Origin: JANNYA01 sp031422315
Lineage (GTDB): Bacteria > Pseudomonadota > Gammaproteobacteria > Xanthomonadales > SZUA-5
Reading direction: 5' to 3'
Assembly: GCA_031422315.1 (NCBI GenBank)
Contig: JANOQN010000066.1
Location: 62,001-126,000, forward strand
DNA length: 64,000 nucleotides
Below are positions 51,787 through 60,123 of the stretch, piece by piece. The stretch's first letter is position 1, and each line of letters begins with the position of its first letter. The notes under the pieces were generated by a model. It was not told where the DNA came from. It saw only the letters and a program-made list of their open reading frames with translations, and searched no databases. A program made the position numbers and the translations under genes.

Positions 51787-52690
51787 GACCGGCTTCTGGT
51801 TGCGGTAACTGTTGTGAATCGACACGCCTTGCTACACCTCTTATAAGACGTTTCTTTTCCTTGGCCCAGTACAGCATGGCGGCGAGAGTGACCGCGGCGA
51901 TGACGATCGTGACGATGGAGGTCTCTGGACCGAAAACACCGCCTGTCAGCCAGGCGGGGCCATGATACTCGCTGAAGATCGGAGCCATGCGGCGCCAGTC
52001 TTCATTACCCGACAGCGGCAATCCGGTAAGGAGGATCGTGAAATTCCATGCGGCGTGATTCGCTGTCGTGACCCAGAGATTGCGCGAGTGCACGAACACC
52101 ATGGTCCAGATCGCGCCGATCAATGTCACCGACACGACCATCGTAACCACTTCTTGCATGCTGGTCCGACCCTCGATATTTTCGAGGTGCACGAGCGCGA
52201 ATATCAATGATTGCAGGCATAAGGCAGGAATCGTGCCGCAGGCGTTTTCGAGGATTCGGAAGAGTATGCAACGGTATGCGATTTCTTCCAGAAACGCGGC
52301 TATTAGGATCAGTCCGGCCACGCCAAGCAAGCCGCTTTGTATTCCCTGATAGGCGGTCGTTTCGTAAACCCCGAATGCGAATAGTAAAAGCATCGAGATT
52401 GCTATCAGCAAGCTGCCGGACGTAGCACCCAAAACAATGGCGAGTGGCGCCGGACGAAGCTCACTGGCTCTACGATTTTCAAAAAACCGGACGTACGCCC
52501 AATAAGCCAACACGGCGAAAAGGAAGATGCCAGTCCGTCGCAGCAGGCTCGTAACCGAATCACCGGGATGGAATATGGACTGCAGCCCCGGCAGAAATAG
52601 AAATCGGAAAAACTGCAAGGCACCAATAAGTGCGGCGAACGCCAACAGCAGTTTTAGAAGAACCTTTATTGCGAGCCGGATGTTGTACAA
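51779..52690 (-). CDS. CPBP-family (CAAX/Abi) intramembrane metalloprotease
   Basis: The product is 303 residues with about eight TM segments. The ABI/CPBP motifs are present: LEEIAYRCILFRIL (E-E-x3-R), FALVHLENI (His), and NHAAWNF (motif 3 His/Asn). Members cleave prenylated or other membrane substrates; some give bacteriocin immunity. The base composition is more GC-rich than the flanking cargo, consistent with separate origin. Confidence 0.88.
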   Translation of the reverse strand: MYNIRLAIKVLLKLLLAFAALIGALQFFRFLFLPGLQSIFHPGDSVTSLLRRTGIFLFAVLAYWAYVRFFENRRASELRPAPLAIVLGATSGSLLIAISMLLLFAFGVYETTAYQGIQSGLLGVAGLILIAAFLEEIAYRCILFRILENACGTIPALCLQSLIFALVHLENIEGRTSMQEVVTMVVSVTLIGAIWTMVFVHSRNLWVTTANHAAWNFTILLTGLPLSGNEDWRRMAPIFSEYHGPAWLTGGVFGPETSIVTIVIAAVTLAAMLYWAKEKKRLIRGVARRVDSQQLPQPEAGHA

Positions 52691-52869
52691 GGAAAATCTC
52701 CTGCGCCTTTTCTAGTGATGGCCAAAATGGCGCGACACAGGTCAGCCCGAGTCGCAACCAGTGACCGCCATACTATGGCAGTCACAAATGCATGAAAAGC
52801 CACAAATACGCATGTCTATCATGCATAATTGTATGGACTCGAATACACGCAATTGGCGGTCGATTTCGG

Positions 52870-53721
52870 ATGGAATGGAGTGATTTACGCGTCTTTCTGG
52901 CGATTGCCAGGGAAGGAACACTGGGCGCAGCGGCTCGGAAACTGGCCCAGACGCAGCCAACGATGGGTCGACGATTGCGCGCTTTGGAAGAGGCGGTCGG
53001 GCACAAACTTTTCCAGCGGACCAAGGATGGTTTTGTCCTGACTGACGAAGGCTCCACCCTCCTGGGGCATGCCGAACGCATGGAAGAGGAAGCGCTCACC
53101 TTTGAGCGACGGCTTGCCGGACAAACGCAACAACTCGAAGGTGTACTGCGGATTACCTCGTCAGATTGGTTCGGCGCGCATGTCCTCACACCGGTGCTTG
53201 CGGGATTTTCTGCCTTGCATCCCCTGGTCACGATCGAGCTACTGACAGATTCGCGCTTCCTGAGCCTTTCTCGTCGCGAGGCCGATGTGGCGTTCCGAAT
53301 CAGGCCGTTCGATGAAACCGGCGTTGTTTCGCGAAAGTTGTTGCATATACGCTATGGCGCCTACCTACGCTCGGGACTTGCACATCCAATGGCTGGCGAT
53401 GGCGCCGGCAGTGCCTTGCTCGCCCTAGACACAGCGTTCGCGGGAACCCCCGACGACAGCTGGCTGCAAACGATGTTGCCAAGAGCACGCACGGTGTTCC
53501 GCAGCAACAGCCGCGACGTGCAGGCCAGGATGTGTGCCCAAGGCATGGGCATTACTATATTGCCAGTTCCGTTGGGTGATGCCACCGCCGGGATCGAACG
53601 GATCGACTTGGGCGCCGAGCCGCCGGGACGTGACACATGGCTCGGCTATCACCGAGACCTGCGTCGACTTGCCCGCCTTCGGGCATTGCTCGATCTGGTA
53701 ATCGCGCAGCTTGCGAACTGA
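52870..53721 (+). CDS. LysR-family transcriptional regulator
   Basis: The product is 283 residues from the ATG at 52870 (MEWSDLRVFLAIAREGTLGA). The HTH is AAARKLAQTQPTMGRRLRAL, then EEAVGHKLFQRTKDGFVLTD. The effector-binding domain follows: VLAGFSALHPLVTIELLTDS, ADVAFRIRPFD. It is divergent from the CPBP/cupin pair across 179 bp (52691-52869), which should hold the shared LysR-regulated promoter region. Confidence 0.9.
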   Translation: MEWSDLRVFLAIAREGTLGAAARKLAQTQPTMGRRLRALEEAVGHKLFQRTKDGFVLTDEGSTLLGHAERMEEEALTFERRLAGQTQQLEGVLRITSSDWFGAHVLTPVLAGFSALHPLVTIELLTDSRFLSLSRREADVAFRIRPFDETGVVSRKLLHIRYGAYLRSGLAHPMAGDGAGSALLALDTAFAGTPDDSWLQTMLPRARTVFRSNSRDVQARMCAQGMGITILPVPLGDATAGIERIDLGAEPPGRDTWLGYHRDLRRLARLRALLDLVIAQLAN

Positions 53722-53821
53722 ATATCGGGTCGCTCGAGGTGAGCGCATGTCCGCAATAAGTAGGAAGTCGCCGGTCACGATCAGCAAGACCCAACCAGAC
53801 TCGCGGTCAAAGTCACCCAGC

Positions 53822-54494
53822 GCCCTCGGCTCACTTGCTTTTATTCGACCGCGCTTGCCTGAGTGCCATTCGCGCCCGGTGAAGTCGAGCAAGTCGATGT
53901 ATTCGGCTTGCGTCAAAGTCTGCACATTGAGCGATTTGATGCCAGCCAACGGCATCAATGGCGCGCTCGCTTTGCTGTGATCCCGCAAGATTTCCAAGTG
54001 TCGAGCCTTGACGCTGGTGTAATCAGACGTATTAATGCCTTCTGCAGTATTGGCGCGCACCGGGTTCAAGTCCACCTAAGTCATGGCCGCTTGAATTGAT
54101 TTTTCTGATAGCAACGCCTGTCATTTGAATCGTTCCGGCCGGCGGCCTAGCCGCTCGGCGTTCGACCGCTTTGGCGGCAGTGCCGCCAAAGCGCCCGTTT
54201 TCACCCCAGCGCGCAGCCACTTCTTCCGCAGTCCATTCATTCGAGGCCTCGGCGCTCATGTGAACCACCAGATGCAGGTGATTGCTCATAACGGCCCTGG
54301 CATAAATTCCGCACGCAAAAATACCGCCGAGTTCCAAAATTCGTTGTTCGACCCAGAGCTTGCGGTGCTCGAAGCTAGCCTTGGTGTACGCATCAATGCC
54401 ATACAGCCAAGAGCGCCGCACGCAACGATTGGTGCAGTGAATGAAAGGTGCCTGCGTGGCTTGGGTCTACGAGTTGGCGGCGGGCTTGGGTCAT
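53822..54494 (-). pseudogene. RAYT remnant R4 (middle deleted, hairpin element at the joint)
   Basis: The N-terminal part is nearly intact from the start codon at 54494: RRSWLCGIDAYTKASFEHRK, GGIFACGIYARAVMSNHLHL, VVHMSAEASNEWTAEEVAAR. It enters the hairpin element and resumes at the C-terminal half (NPVRANTAEGINTSDYTSVK ... SGKRGRIKASEPRAL), so about 75 middle residues are gone. The catalytic Tyr codon is amber (54076-54078), as in R3. The end is lost beyond about 53822, next to the LysR gene. Confidence 0.87.
54131..54207. repeat. Double-hairpin element in R4
   Basis: It contains GGCCGGCGGCCTAGCCGCTC and the perfect palindrome CTTTGGCGGCA-G-TGCCGCCAAAG. Its left flank is that of site 1 and its right flank that of site 2, as expected for recombination between the two. 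Confidence 0.85.
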
Positions 54495-54552
54495 CCAATA
54501 AGTTTGGCGTGTCGCGATTGGCTTTGTGTAAGCTGCAAATGGCGGGGAAACA

Positions 54553-54597
54553 TGTAGGATGAATCTTGCAAGGGTGGCGTCCCGGGCTTGCGCCGTC
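54553..54597. repeat. REP-like motif upstream of RAYT R4
   Basis: GTAGGATGAATCTTGCAAGG, then GTCCCGGGCTTGCG. The same motif lies upstream of the RAYT start at 56913 and 60484, and in part at 49369, so it is a conserved 5' boundary of the family and a candidate RAYT target. Confidence 0.65.
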
Positions 54598-54643
54598 CGG
54601 GGCTAATTGTATTTTCATGAATAAACTTTACAGAGGTCAAAAA

Positions 54644-56443
54644 ATGAACGTTCGCCAGAAAGCCAGTTTTCGAAAATTCATCCGTTACAGGATGCTCTTC
54701 ATGCTCGAATTTTTCAAACTTAGGCATGTCCGGCGGCATTGCGTCATCGCCCTGCTGGCCAGCGTCGTCGTTAGTCTGCCCGGCGCTTATGCTGCGCCCG
54801 GCGATGTTGACCCGCTTGATCTCAATATTGTTGGAAGCGATGTCTTGGTCAGCGCAGTGCAGCCGGACGGCAAGACGATTATCGCAGGTAACTTTGGCTC
54901 TGTGCTGGGCCAAGCACGCAACAACATCGCCCGGTTGAACGCCAACGGCACGCTGGATGCGGGCTTTAATCCTAATGTGAACGGCGGTGTCTACAGCGTA
55001 ACGGTGCAGGCGGACGGCCAGATTTTGCTCGGGGGTATCTTCACCACGGTCGCTGGAACGCCGCGCAACAACATTGCGCGGGTGGCGGCCAACGGCACGC
55101 TGGATTCCGGGTTTAATCCTAAAGTGAATGTGAACGGCGGTGTCTACAGCGTAGAGATACAGGCGGACGGTCAGATTCTGCTCGGGGGTTCCTTCACCAC
55201 GGTGGCTGGAACGACGCGCAATAACATGGCGCGGGTGGCGGCGAATGGCACGCTGGATGCGGGCTTTAATCCTGATGTGAACGGCTTTGTCAACGGCGTT
55301 GCGGTGCAGGCGGACGGCCAGATTCTGCTCGGGGGCGGTTTCACCACGGTGGCTGGCACGCCGCGCAATCGCATCGCGCGGTTGGCGGTGAATGGCACGC
55401 TGGATGCAGGTTTTAATCCTAATGTGAATGGCGTTGTCCGAAGTGTAGCGGTGCAGGTGGACGGCCAGATTCTGCTCGGGGGCCAATTCACTACGGTGAC
55501 TGGAACGCCGCGCAATTACATCGCCAGGGTGGCGGCGAATAGCACGCTGGATGCGGACTTTGATCCTAATGTGAACGGCCCTGTCGTGAGCGTAGCGGTA
55601 CAGGCGGACGGCCAGATTTTGCTCGGAGGTATCTTCACCACGGTGGCTGGCGCGTCGCGCAATCGCATCGCGCGGGTGGCGGCGAATGGCACTCTGGATG
55701 CGGGCTTTAATCCTAATGTGAGTACCAGTGTCTACAGCGTAGCGTTACAGGCGGACGGCCAGATTCTGCTCGGGGGCCAATTCACTACGGTGGCTGGAAC
55801 GCCGCGCAAGCTTTTTGCACGGCTAATAAATGACCCGGCGGCACAAAGCTTGAGTGCGGTCAGTGCCACTCAAGTGCTGTGGAGCCGGGGCGGCAGTACA
55901 CCGGATGTGATTCAAACGACGTTTGAGTTGAGCATTGACGGTGGCAGCAGCTACACGCCACTGGGCGGTACGGCAACTCGGGTGGACAGCACTGCGAACT
56001 GGCAGCTCAGCGGTTTGAGCCTGCCCGCAAGCGGCCAGCTGCGCGCCCTGGGGCGCACGTCAGGCGGCCATTTCAACGGCAGTTCCAGCATGGTGCAGCA
56101 GGTGGCGAGCTTTAGTCTGGCTGGCATCACCCTAACCGTCACGCCCAGTTGCGTGCCCCCGATCGGTGGCGCGCACACCGTGTTTTGGAAAAGCACCGGA
56201 TTTGTAAACTGCACTGGCCCTGCAAGCGACTGTTCCGTAAGCACCTGGTCGCAAACGAATGGATTAACGACTTCGGGTTCGTTACCGTTATTGACCTGCC
56301 AGAATGCGCCAATTCCCGGCACTTACCCGCTCATCATTTCCTGCACCGATGTCCGGGGGCAAAGCCAGTCGCAATCGACCCAATTGACGATTAGCAATAA
56401 TTGCGCGCCGGGTGAGTTTCGTAATGGTTTTGAGGGGAATTAA
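54644..56443 (+). CDS. Secreted delta-60 (beta-propeller) repeat protein with NGFE tail
   Basis: The product is 599 residues from the ATG at 54644, with AGAGG upstream. A signal peptide (VIALLASVVVSLPGAYA) is followed by seven delta-60 repeats of about 48 residues (VQADGQILLGGIFTTVAG; ARVAANGTLDAGFNP). Then comes a beta-sandwich region (FELSIDGGSSYTPLGG), a Cys-containing Ig-like part, and the C-terminus FRNGFEGN. It is probably surface-exposed or secreted. The repeats are very similar at DNA level, allowing copy-number change. It lies between RAYT loci R4 and R5. Confidence 0.88.
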   Translation: MNVRQKASFRKFIRYRMLFMLEFFKLRHVRRHCVIALLASVVVSLPGAYAAPGDVDPLDLNIVGSDVLVSAVQPDGKTIIAGNFGSVLGQARNNIARLNANGTLDAGFNPNVNGGVYSVTVQADGQILLGGIFTTVAGTPRNNIARVAANGTLDSGFNPKVNVNGGVYSVEIQADGQILLGGSFTTVAGTTRNNMARVAANGTLDAGFNPDVNGFVNGVAVQADGQILLGGGFTTVAGTPRNRIARLAVNGTLDAGFNPNVNGVVRSVAVQVDGQILLGGQFTTVTGTPRNYIARVAANSTLDADFDPNVNGPVVSVAVQADGQILLGGIFTTVAGASRNRIARVAANGTLDAGFNPNVSTSVYSVALQADGQILLGGQFTTVAGTPRKLFARLINDPAAQSLSAVSATQVLWSRGGSTPDVIQTTFELSIDGGSSYTPLGGTATRVDSTANWQLSGLSLPASGQLRALGRTSGGHFNGSSSMVQQVASFSLAGITLTVTPSCVPPIGGAHTVFWKSTGFVNCTGPASDCSVSTWSQTNGLTTSGSLPLLTCQNAPIPGTYPLIISCTDVRGQSQSQSTQLTISNNCAPGEFRNGFEGN

Positions 56444-56451
56444 ATTACTCA

Positions 56452-56560
56452 CGACCGCCCAAGCGTAAATTCCACAGGCAAAAATATCGCCCAATTCCAG
56501 AATGCGATTTTCAACCCAGCGTTTACGATGCTCGAAGGATTTGTCAAGTTTTTCACCCAT
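56452..56560 (-). pseudogene. RAYT remnant R5a (N-terminal scrap)
   Basis: The minus strand reads KSFEHRKRWVENRILELGDI, then FACGIYAWAVVSN, a diverged copy of RAYT residues of about 38-70. It stops before the HUH motif. It abuts the 3' end of the delta-60 gene. Confidence 0.8.
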
Positions 56561-56639
56561 CAGCCTAGCCTTCAGTGCGATGTTAGCGCGGACTTGCGTA
56601 GGATCAATCTGACAGGGGGGGTTGTCCTCGGCTTCGGCA

Positions 56640-56905
56640 TGTGCTGGATAAAGTTTGCCCGGCCGATGGCATAGCCATTCGGCGTTCAAACGCTTTGGCG
56701 GCAGTGCCGCCAAAGCGCCCGTTTTCACCCCAGCGCGCGGCCACTTCTTCGGCAGTCCATTCATTCGAGGCGTGATTACTCATCACAGCCCAAGAATAAA
56801 CTCCGCAGGCCAAAATACCGCCGAGTTCCAAAATTCGTTGTTCGACCCAGAGCTTGCGGTGCTCGAAGCTATCCCTGGTGTACGCATCAATGCCACACAG
56901 CCAAG
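56640..56905 (-). pseudogene. RAYT remnant R5b (HUH motif deleted)
   Basis: The minus strand reads CGVYSWAVMSNH, then ASNEWTAEEVAARW, then the hairpin element and a scrap of YPAH. Compared with R4, exactly 30 bp are missing at 56771, removing LHLVVHMSPE in frame, so the metal-binding HUH motif is gone. Confidence 0.85.
56655..56733. repeat. Double-hairpin element in R5b
   Basis: It contains GGCCGATGGCATAGCCATTC and CTTTGGCGGCAGTGCCGCC, with the site-2 variant of the first hairpin (ATGGC-ATA-GCCAT) as in R3 site 2. Confidence 0.85.
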
Positions 56906-56912
56906 AGCGCCG

Positions 56913-56957
56913 TATGTAGGATGAATCTTACAAGGTTGGGTGTTCCGGGCTTGCGCT
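56913..56957. repeat. REP-like motif upstream of RAYT R5b
   Basis: GTAGGATGAATCTTACAAGG, then GTGTTCCGGGCTTGCG; same as at 54553 and 60484. Confidence 0.65.
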
Positions 56958-57123
56958 GCGCATCCATCTGTTTGGGCGTATCGATCTATTTCGATTAAGC
57001 CAGCATGCCGATCCGATCTCGACATCTAGGCAGGCTGGTTGCGATAGCGCGTCGAATCGCCGGGAAAACGGAAGGCAGTTAGGCTGGACGTCGTTAGTGG
57101 GAAACTTGTCAATCTACTTCCCC

Positions 57124-57597
57124 TTAAGCAATGGCTTCGCGAAACTGCCTAACCACGGCATCAGACAACCACATCCCGCATTGGCGTAGTTCGTCGAGTG
57201 CTTGGAGTGGATCGACTACATGCCCCAAGCGATGGGCTTTGACGAGCACGCCCAGCGTGCCGATAACGATGAGTCCATGGGCAAGGGCGCAACGCCGCGC
57301 TGCGAGATCATCCAAAACCATGATTGCCTCTGGGAATTGCAAACCAAGCCCAAGAACTTCTGACTCGCCCCGACCCAAATCCCAAGCTTGAATGCTCGAC
57401 TGCACGCCGCCGCAGGACTTGCGAGTTAGCCATTTGGCTCCGGAAACTGCCGCCTTCGCCCGATCAGCATGTGCGGATTTGGTCACTTCATCGAACGCGG
57501 ATTGCGCAACCACTACCGTGTGATCTATCGCTTGCAACACATTCAAAAGCCCTGCGTTCCCCAGAAAAATCAGTGGAGACGCATTGACGATCAGCAT
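57124..57597 (-). CDS. DUF3368 PIN-like toxin
   Basis: The 157-residue protein has MLIVNASPLIFLGNAGLL (the N-A-S-P-L-I start of DUF3368), LGRGESEVLGLG (acidic residue), and AIMVLDDLAARRCALAHGL (D-D). These are the acidic residues of PIN-type RNases. Its ATG directly follows the antitoxin stop. It is a type II toxin by family; the target is unknown. Confidence 0.9.
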   Translation of the reverse strand: MLIVNASPLIFLGNAGLLNVLQAIDHTVVVAQSAFDEVTKSAHADRAKAAVSGAKWLTRKSCGGVQSSIQAWDLGRGESEVLGLGLQFPEAIMVLDDLAARRCALAHGLIVIGTLGVLVKAHRLGHVVDPLQALDELRQCGMWLSDAVVRQFREAIA

Positions 57598-57849
57598 TCA
57601 AAGACTGCCTAGTTCGCGCGCCAAGTCGGCTGGGTCAATTACAAAAACATCGACTTTTCGCCGCGCAAGTTCTTGAAGAAACCTAGGCCGATCCATGCCA
57701 GCAGTCTCTGCGGCGCGCTCCATAGAGATTTGGCCTTGTTGGTACCAATGGATGGCAGCCGCAAGGCCCATCTCTTGCGCGAGTTCGTGAGGTGCTTTGC
57801 GCAAAGCGCCGAAGAGACTTTCGGGTACAGATATCGCGAGTTGGGTCAT
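57598..57849 (-). CDS. UPF0175-family antitoxin
   Basis: The 83-residue protein has ISVPESLFGALRKAPHELAQ, AAIHWYQQGQISMERAAETA and GMDRPRFLQELARRKVDVFV, typical of UPF0175 proteins paired with DUF3368 toxins. It precedes the toxin with no gap and probably represses the pair. Confidence 0.9.
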   Translation of the reverse strand: MTQLAISVPESLFGALRKAPHELAQEMGLAAAIHWYQQGQISMERAAETAGMDRPRFLQELARRKVDVFVIDPADLARELGSL

Positions 57850-57904
57850 TTCCTATTGCTTACCTTGAGGATAGCTAGAAGATACCAATCGGAAGCGCTT
57901 GAAA

Positions 57905-58036
57905 TCAATCTTGGTTATCAATGAAAACACGGGTGACCTGGTCGCTTAGATGCGCTGCCGTCTGCCACGTGCGCCGCGTATTGGACCAGGGGCAGACGCC
58001 TTGGCCTTTGAAGCAGTAGGCGATGAAGTAGTCGTG
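57905..58036 (-). pseudogene. IS91-type transposase remnant
   Basis: The minus strand reads DYFIAYCFKGQGVCPWSNTR, then RTWQTAAHLSDQVTRVF and a stop. This matches the N-terminal zinc-binding region of IS91-family transposases (F-S-C-K-x-R-G-F-C-P-S-C-x-x-R-R ... T-A-A-H-L-V-D-H-V). Only about 43 codons remain; one Cys of the zinc site is replaced by Trp. Confidence 0.7.
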
Positions 58037-58073
58037 CCACAGTCATCACACCAACTTCAGATACAATGAAGGA

Positions 58074-58328
58074 ATGGCCAAGACCACTAATAAATCCGTC
58101 AGTTACATATCCAAAAGATCCCTTCTTGGGGCGTTGATCTTCGCTGGAAACGTAATCACTGTAATCGGCTGCTTCGGCATCCTGCTTGGCTTAGTTGGTT
58201 TGATAAACCTGAACGTTTTTGCTTTCGGCATCACGTCAGGGATTCGCGTGATAGGTGCTGTGGCAATTACCGGATGCCTGGTCAGCGCAATCGGTTATGG
58301 TTTTTTAGAGTACAGTGATTTTTCGTAA
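58074..58328 (+). CDS. Small two-TM protein, first of three
   Basis: The 84-residue protein has two TM segments (LGALIFAGNVITVIGCFGIL with LLGLVGLINLNVFAF, and VIGAVAITGCLVSAIGYGF). Unrecognised. It is followed after 16 bp by a second small membrane protein and then a third overlapping one, so the three look like an operon. The DNA is AT-rich relative to the surroundings. Confidence 0.6.
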   Translation: MAKTTNKSVSYISKRSLLGALIFAGNVITVIGCFGILLGLVGLINLNVFAFGITSGIRVIGAVAITGCLVSAIGYGFLEYSDFS

Positions 58329-58344
58329 ACTCCGTAGGTAGACT

Positions 58345-58536
58345 ATGTTCAATAAATCTGATTACTTCATTATTTTAGCAGTGATGATTTCGTTTGTTAT
58401 CTCTGCCTATTTATGGTTTGTGATGAAAGATCCCCAGCAGGCAATTTTTACAGCCATCTGGATTCCAGCTATTTTTACGTTCGGCATTTACTTCAAGCTG
58501 TGCGCTCTTATGGGGCGAAGAAACCGTGGCGTTTAA
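58345..58536 (+). CDS. Small two-TM protein, second of three
   Basis: The 63-residue protein has two TM segments (YFIILAVMISFVISAYLWFV and AIFTAIWIPAIFTFGIYFKL) and a basic C-terminus (MGRRNRGV). Unrecognised. Its 3' end overlaps the next small gene by 11 bp. Confidence 0.6.
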   Translation: MFNKSDYFIILAVMISFVISAYLWFVMKDPQQAIFTAIWIPAIFTFGIYFKLCALMGRRNRGV

Positions 58537-58663
58537 TCTGCTTTACGTAGCTATCTTAGTTTTTTCGCTAATGATTGTTGGGTTAGTCTTGACCGCTGTC
58601 GAATTTAAGAAATTGGAACAGCAAGAATTGGAAAAATCCAAAGCGCGACCCAAAAATGAATAG
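58526..58663 (+). CDS. Small one-TM protein, third of three
   Basis: The 45-residue frame starts with GTG at 58526. One TM segment (LLYVAILVFSLMIVGLVL) is followed by a charged helical tail (EFKKLEQQELEKSKARPKNE). It is short but overlaps the preceding gene in the way of coupled translation, and the TM-plus-charged-helix design is coherent. Unrecognised. Confidence 0.45.
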   Translation: MAFNLLYVAILVFSLMIVGLVLTAVEFKKLEQQELEKSKARPKNE

Positions 58664-58729
58664 GTATTTCAACTGCATGGGGTCAAGCACAATAGCGGAT
58701 ACTCGCTTTTCGTGAACAAATAGCAGATA

Positions 58730-58761
58730 AAAAACCAGCAGTCTTAAAACAGCTGGTTTTT
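58730..58761. terminator. Bidirectional terminator at RAYT 3' flank
   Basis: AAAAACCAGC-N12-GCTGGTTTTT gives a 10-bp stem with A and T runs on both sides. The same structure lies at 62531, in both cases downstream of the RAYT C-terminal end, so it belongs to the RAYT unit. Confidence 0.82.
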
Positions 58762-58789
58762 GACTTAAAAGCCGAAATAGTAATTCAGC

Positions 58790-58905
58790 CGCATGCGCGG
58801 CAAAGTGATGCTGCGCTTTAGTCTAAATCTTGCCCAGCAGCGCCTAGCATTTGAATCGTTCCGGCCGGCGGCATAGCCGCTCGGCGTTCGCCTGCTCTGG
58901 CGAAG
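58790..58905 (-). pseudogene. RAYT remnant R6 (extreme C-terminus joined to hairpin element)
   Basis: GCCGCATGCGCGGCAAAGTG and GCGCTTTAGTCTAAATCTTG match the RAYT 3' end at 62620-62660. After CATTTGAATCGTTCC it runs directly into part of the hairpin element. Nearly all of the gene is deleted. Confidence 0.75.
58857..58905. repeat. Partial double-hairpin element in R6
   Basis: The first hairpin (GGCCGGCGGCATAGCCGCTC) is complete; the second palindrome is broken after CTCTGGCG. Confidence 0.7.
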
Positions 58906-59004
58906 ATATTCGCCAATGCACGCCGTGCTCGGTGATTGTTGGCGGATAAGCGGCCTGCTATATTGAATGCGAAAATATTCTCTCGCCAAAAACCGGGATC
59001 AAAA

Positions 59005-59799
59005 GTGAAAACCTTCAAGAAAGCTCAAGGGGTGATTTCTTATGAAGAACTTGGCGAAAGTCATGGGGATTGCGTAGTCCTGATCCACGGGTTTCCCATG
59101 ACTCACGCGATCTGGGACGAAACTTTGAAACGGCTATCGCCGCACAGGCGCTATATCCTTCCGGATATGAGAGGCTTCGGCGAAAGCACCATCCCGCTCG
59201 CAAGCGGCGACACGCTGAGCTTCCTGGCGAAAGATATCGTCGACCTACTTGATCATCTTTCCATTGATCGGGCGCACATCGTTGGCGCTTCTCTCGGCGC
59301 AATGGTGGCCATCAAAATAGCGTCGTTGCAACCGGACCGGCTGCTTTCACTTACTGTCTTCAATACCGTCGCCCAAGCGGAGACGCCTGAAGGGAATGTT
59401 CGGCGCAATCATCAGCTTGCCGATGTGCGTGATCGTGGCGTTGAAAACTTCGTCAACAGTTTTGCACGTGGGCTCTTCCCAGCGGGCGCCCCTGCCTCTG
59501 CGATCACAACTCTCGCTGGGAACATGGCCAGAGCCAGCCTGCCGAGCGTTATTGCAGGCCTAGAACTCTTGCGTGATCGCGAGGATCAATTTGCATCGCT
59601 CAACGCAATCGCAGCGCCGGTCTTGATGATAGCTGGCGAGCACGATGCCGGATCGTCGCCGCACGTCATGGCGGACATGGCCGATCAATGTCCGAAGGGC
59701 GAACTTCGGGTCGTCAAGGGTGCCGGGTATATGCCCATTGTGCAAATGCCCGACATTGCGGCATCAATCCTCGAAGACTGGCTCGGCGCACATGGCTAG
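59005..59799 (+). CDS. Alpha/beta hydrolase lacking the usual catalytic His
   Basis: The product is 264 residues from the GTG at 59005 (CGGGATCAAAAGTG); the frame is open to 58936. It shows VVLIHGFPMTHAIWDETLKR (oxyanion HG), PDMRGFGES, VGASLGAMVAIKIA (nucleophile elbow G-A-S-L-G), and AGEHDAGSSP (Asp). Where the family has G-A-G-H-M-P it has KGAGYMPIVQMP, so the catalytic His is Tyr. The protein may be inactive, use another residue, or have a binding role. It lies between RAYT loci R6 and R7. Confidence 0.85.
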   Translation: MKTFKKAQGVISYEELGESHGDCVVLIHGFPMTHAIWDETLKRLSPHRRYILPDMRGFGESTIPLASGDTLSFLAKDIVDLLDHLSIDRAHIVGASLGAMVAIKIASLQPDRLLSLTVFNTVAQAETPEGNVRRNHQLADVRDRGVENFVNSFARGLFPAGAPASAITTLAGNMARASLPSVIAGLELLRDREDQFASLNAIAAPVLMIAGEHDAGSSPHVMADMADQCPKGELRVVKGAGYMPIVQMPDIAASILEDWLGAHG

Positions 59800-60035
59800 T
59801 CAGAGACACCTCAGAAAAATCTGAGCATAATCTTAGACTTAGCTGATTGCCCGACACGCGGCAACAATGGCTCGCTTTGCTTTGATCCCGCAAGATTTCC
59901 AAGTGTCGAGCCTTGACGCTGGTGTAATCAGAAGTATTAATACCTACTGCAATATTGGCGCGCAGCGGGTTCAAGTCCACGTAAGTCATGGCCGCCAGAA
60001 TTGATTTTTCTGATAGCAAAGCTTGGCATTTGAAT

Positions 60036-60112
60036 TGTTCCGGCCGGCGGCATAGCCGCTCGGAGTTCGATCGGTCTGGCGGCAGCGCCGCCAAAACGCC
60101 CGTTCTCACCCC
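60036..60112. repeat. Double-hairpin element in R7
   Basis: It contains GGCCGGCGGCATAGCCGCTC and CTGGCGGCAGCGCCGCCAAA, in the recombinant context (site-1 left flank, site-2 right flank). Confidence 0.85.
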
Positions 60113-60123
60113 AGCGCGCGGCC

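Noticed and set aside
53425..53820. Continuation of the R4 RAYT frame over the LysR gene
   Set aside because: RAYT resemblance ends near 53822; beyond it the frame is antisense to the LysR coding sequence.
54840..55810. Tandem repeats as a non-coding satellite
   Set aside because: They are in-frame delta-60 repeats of a secreted protein.
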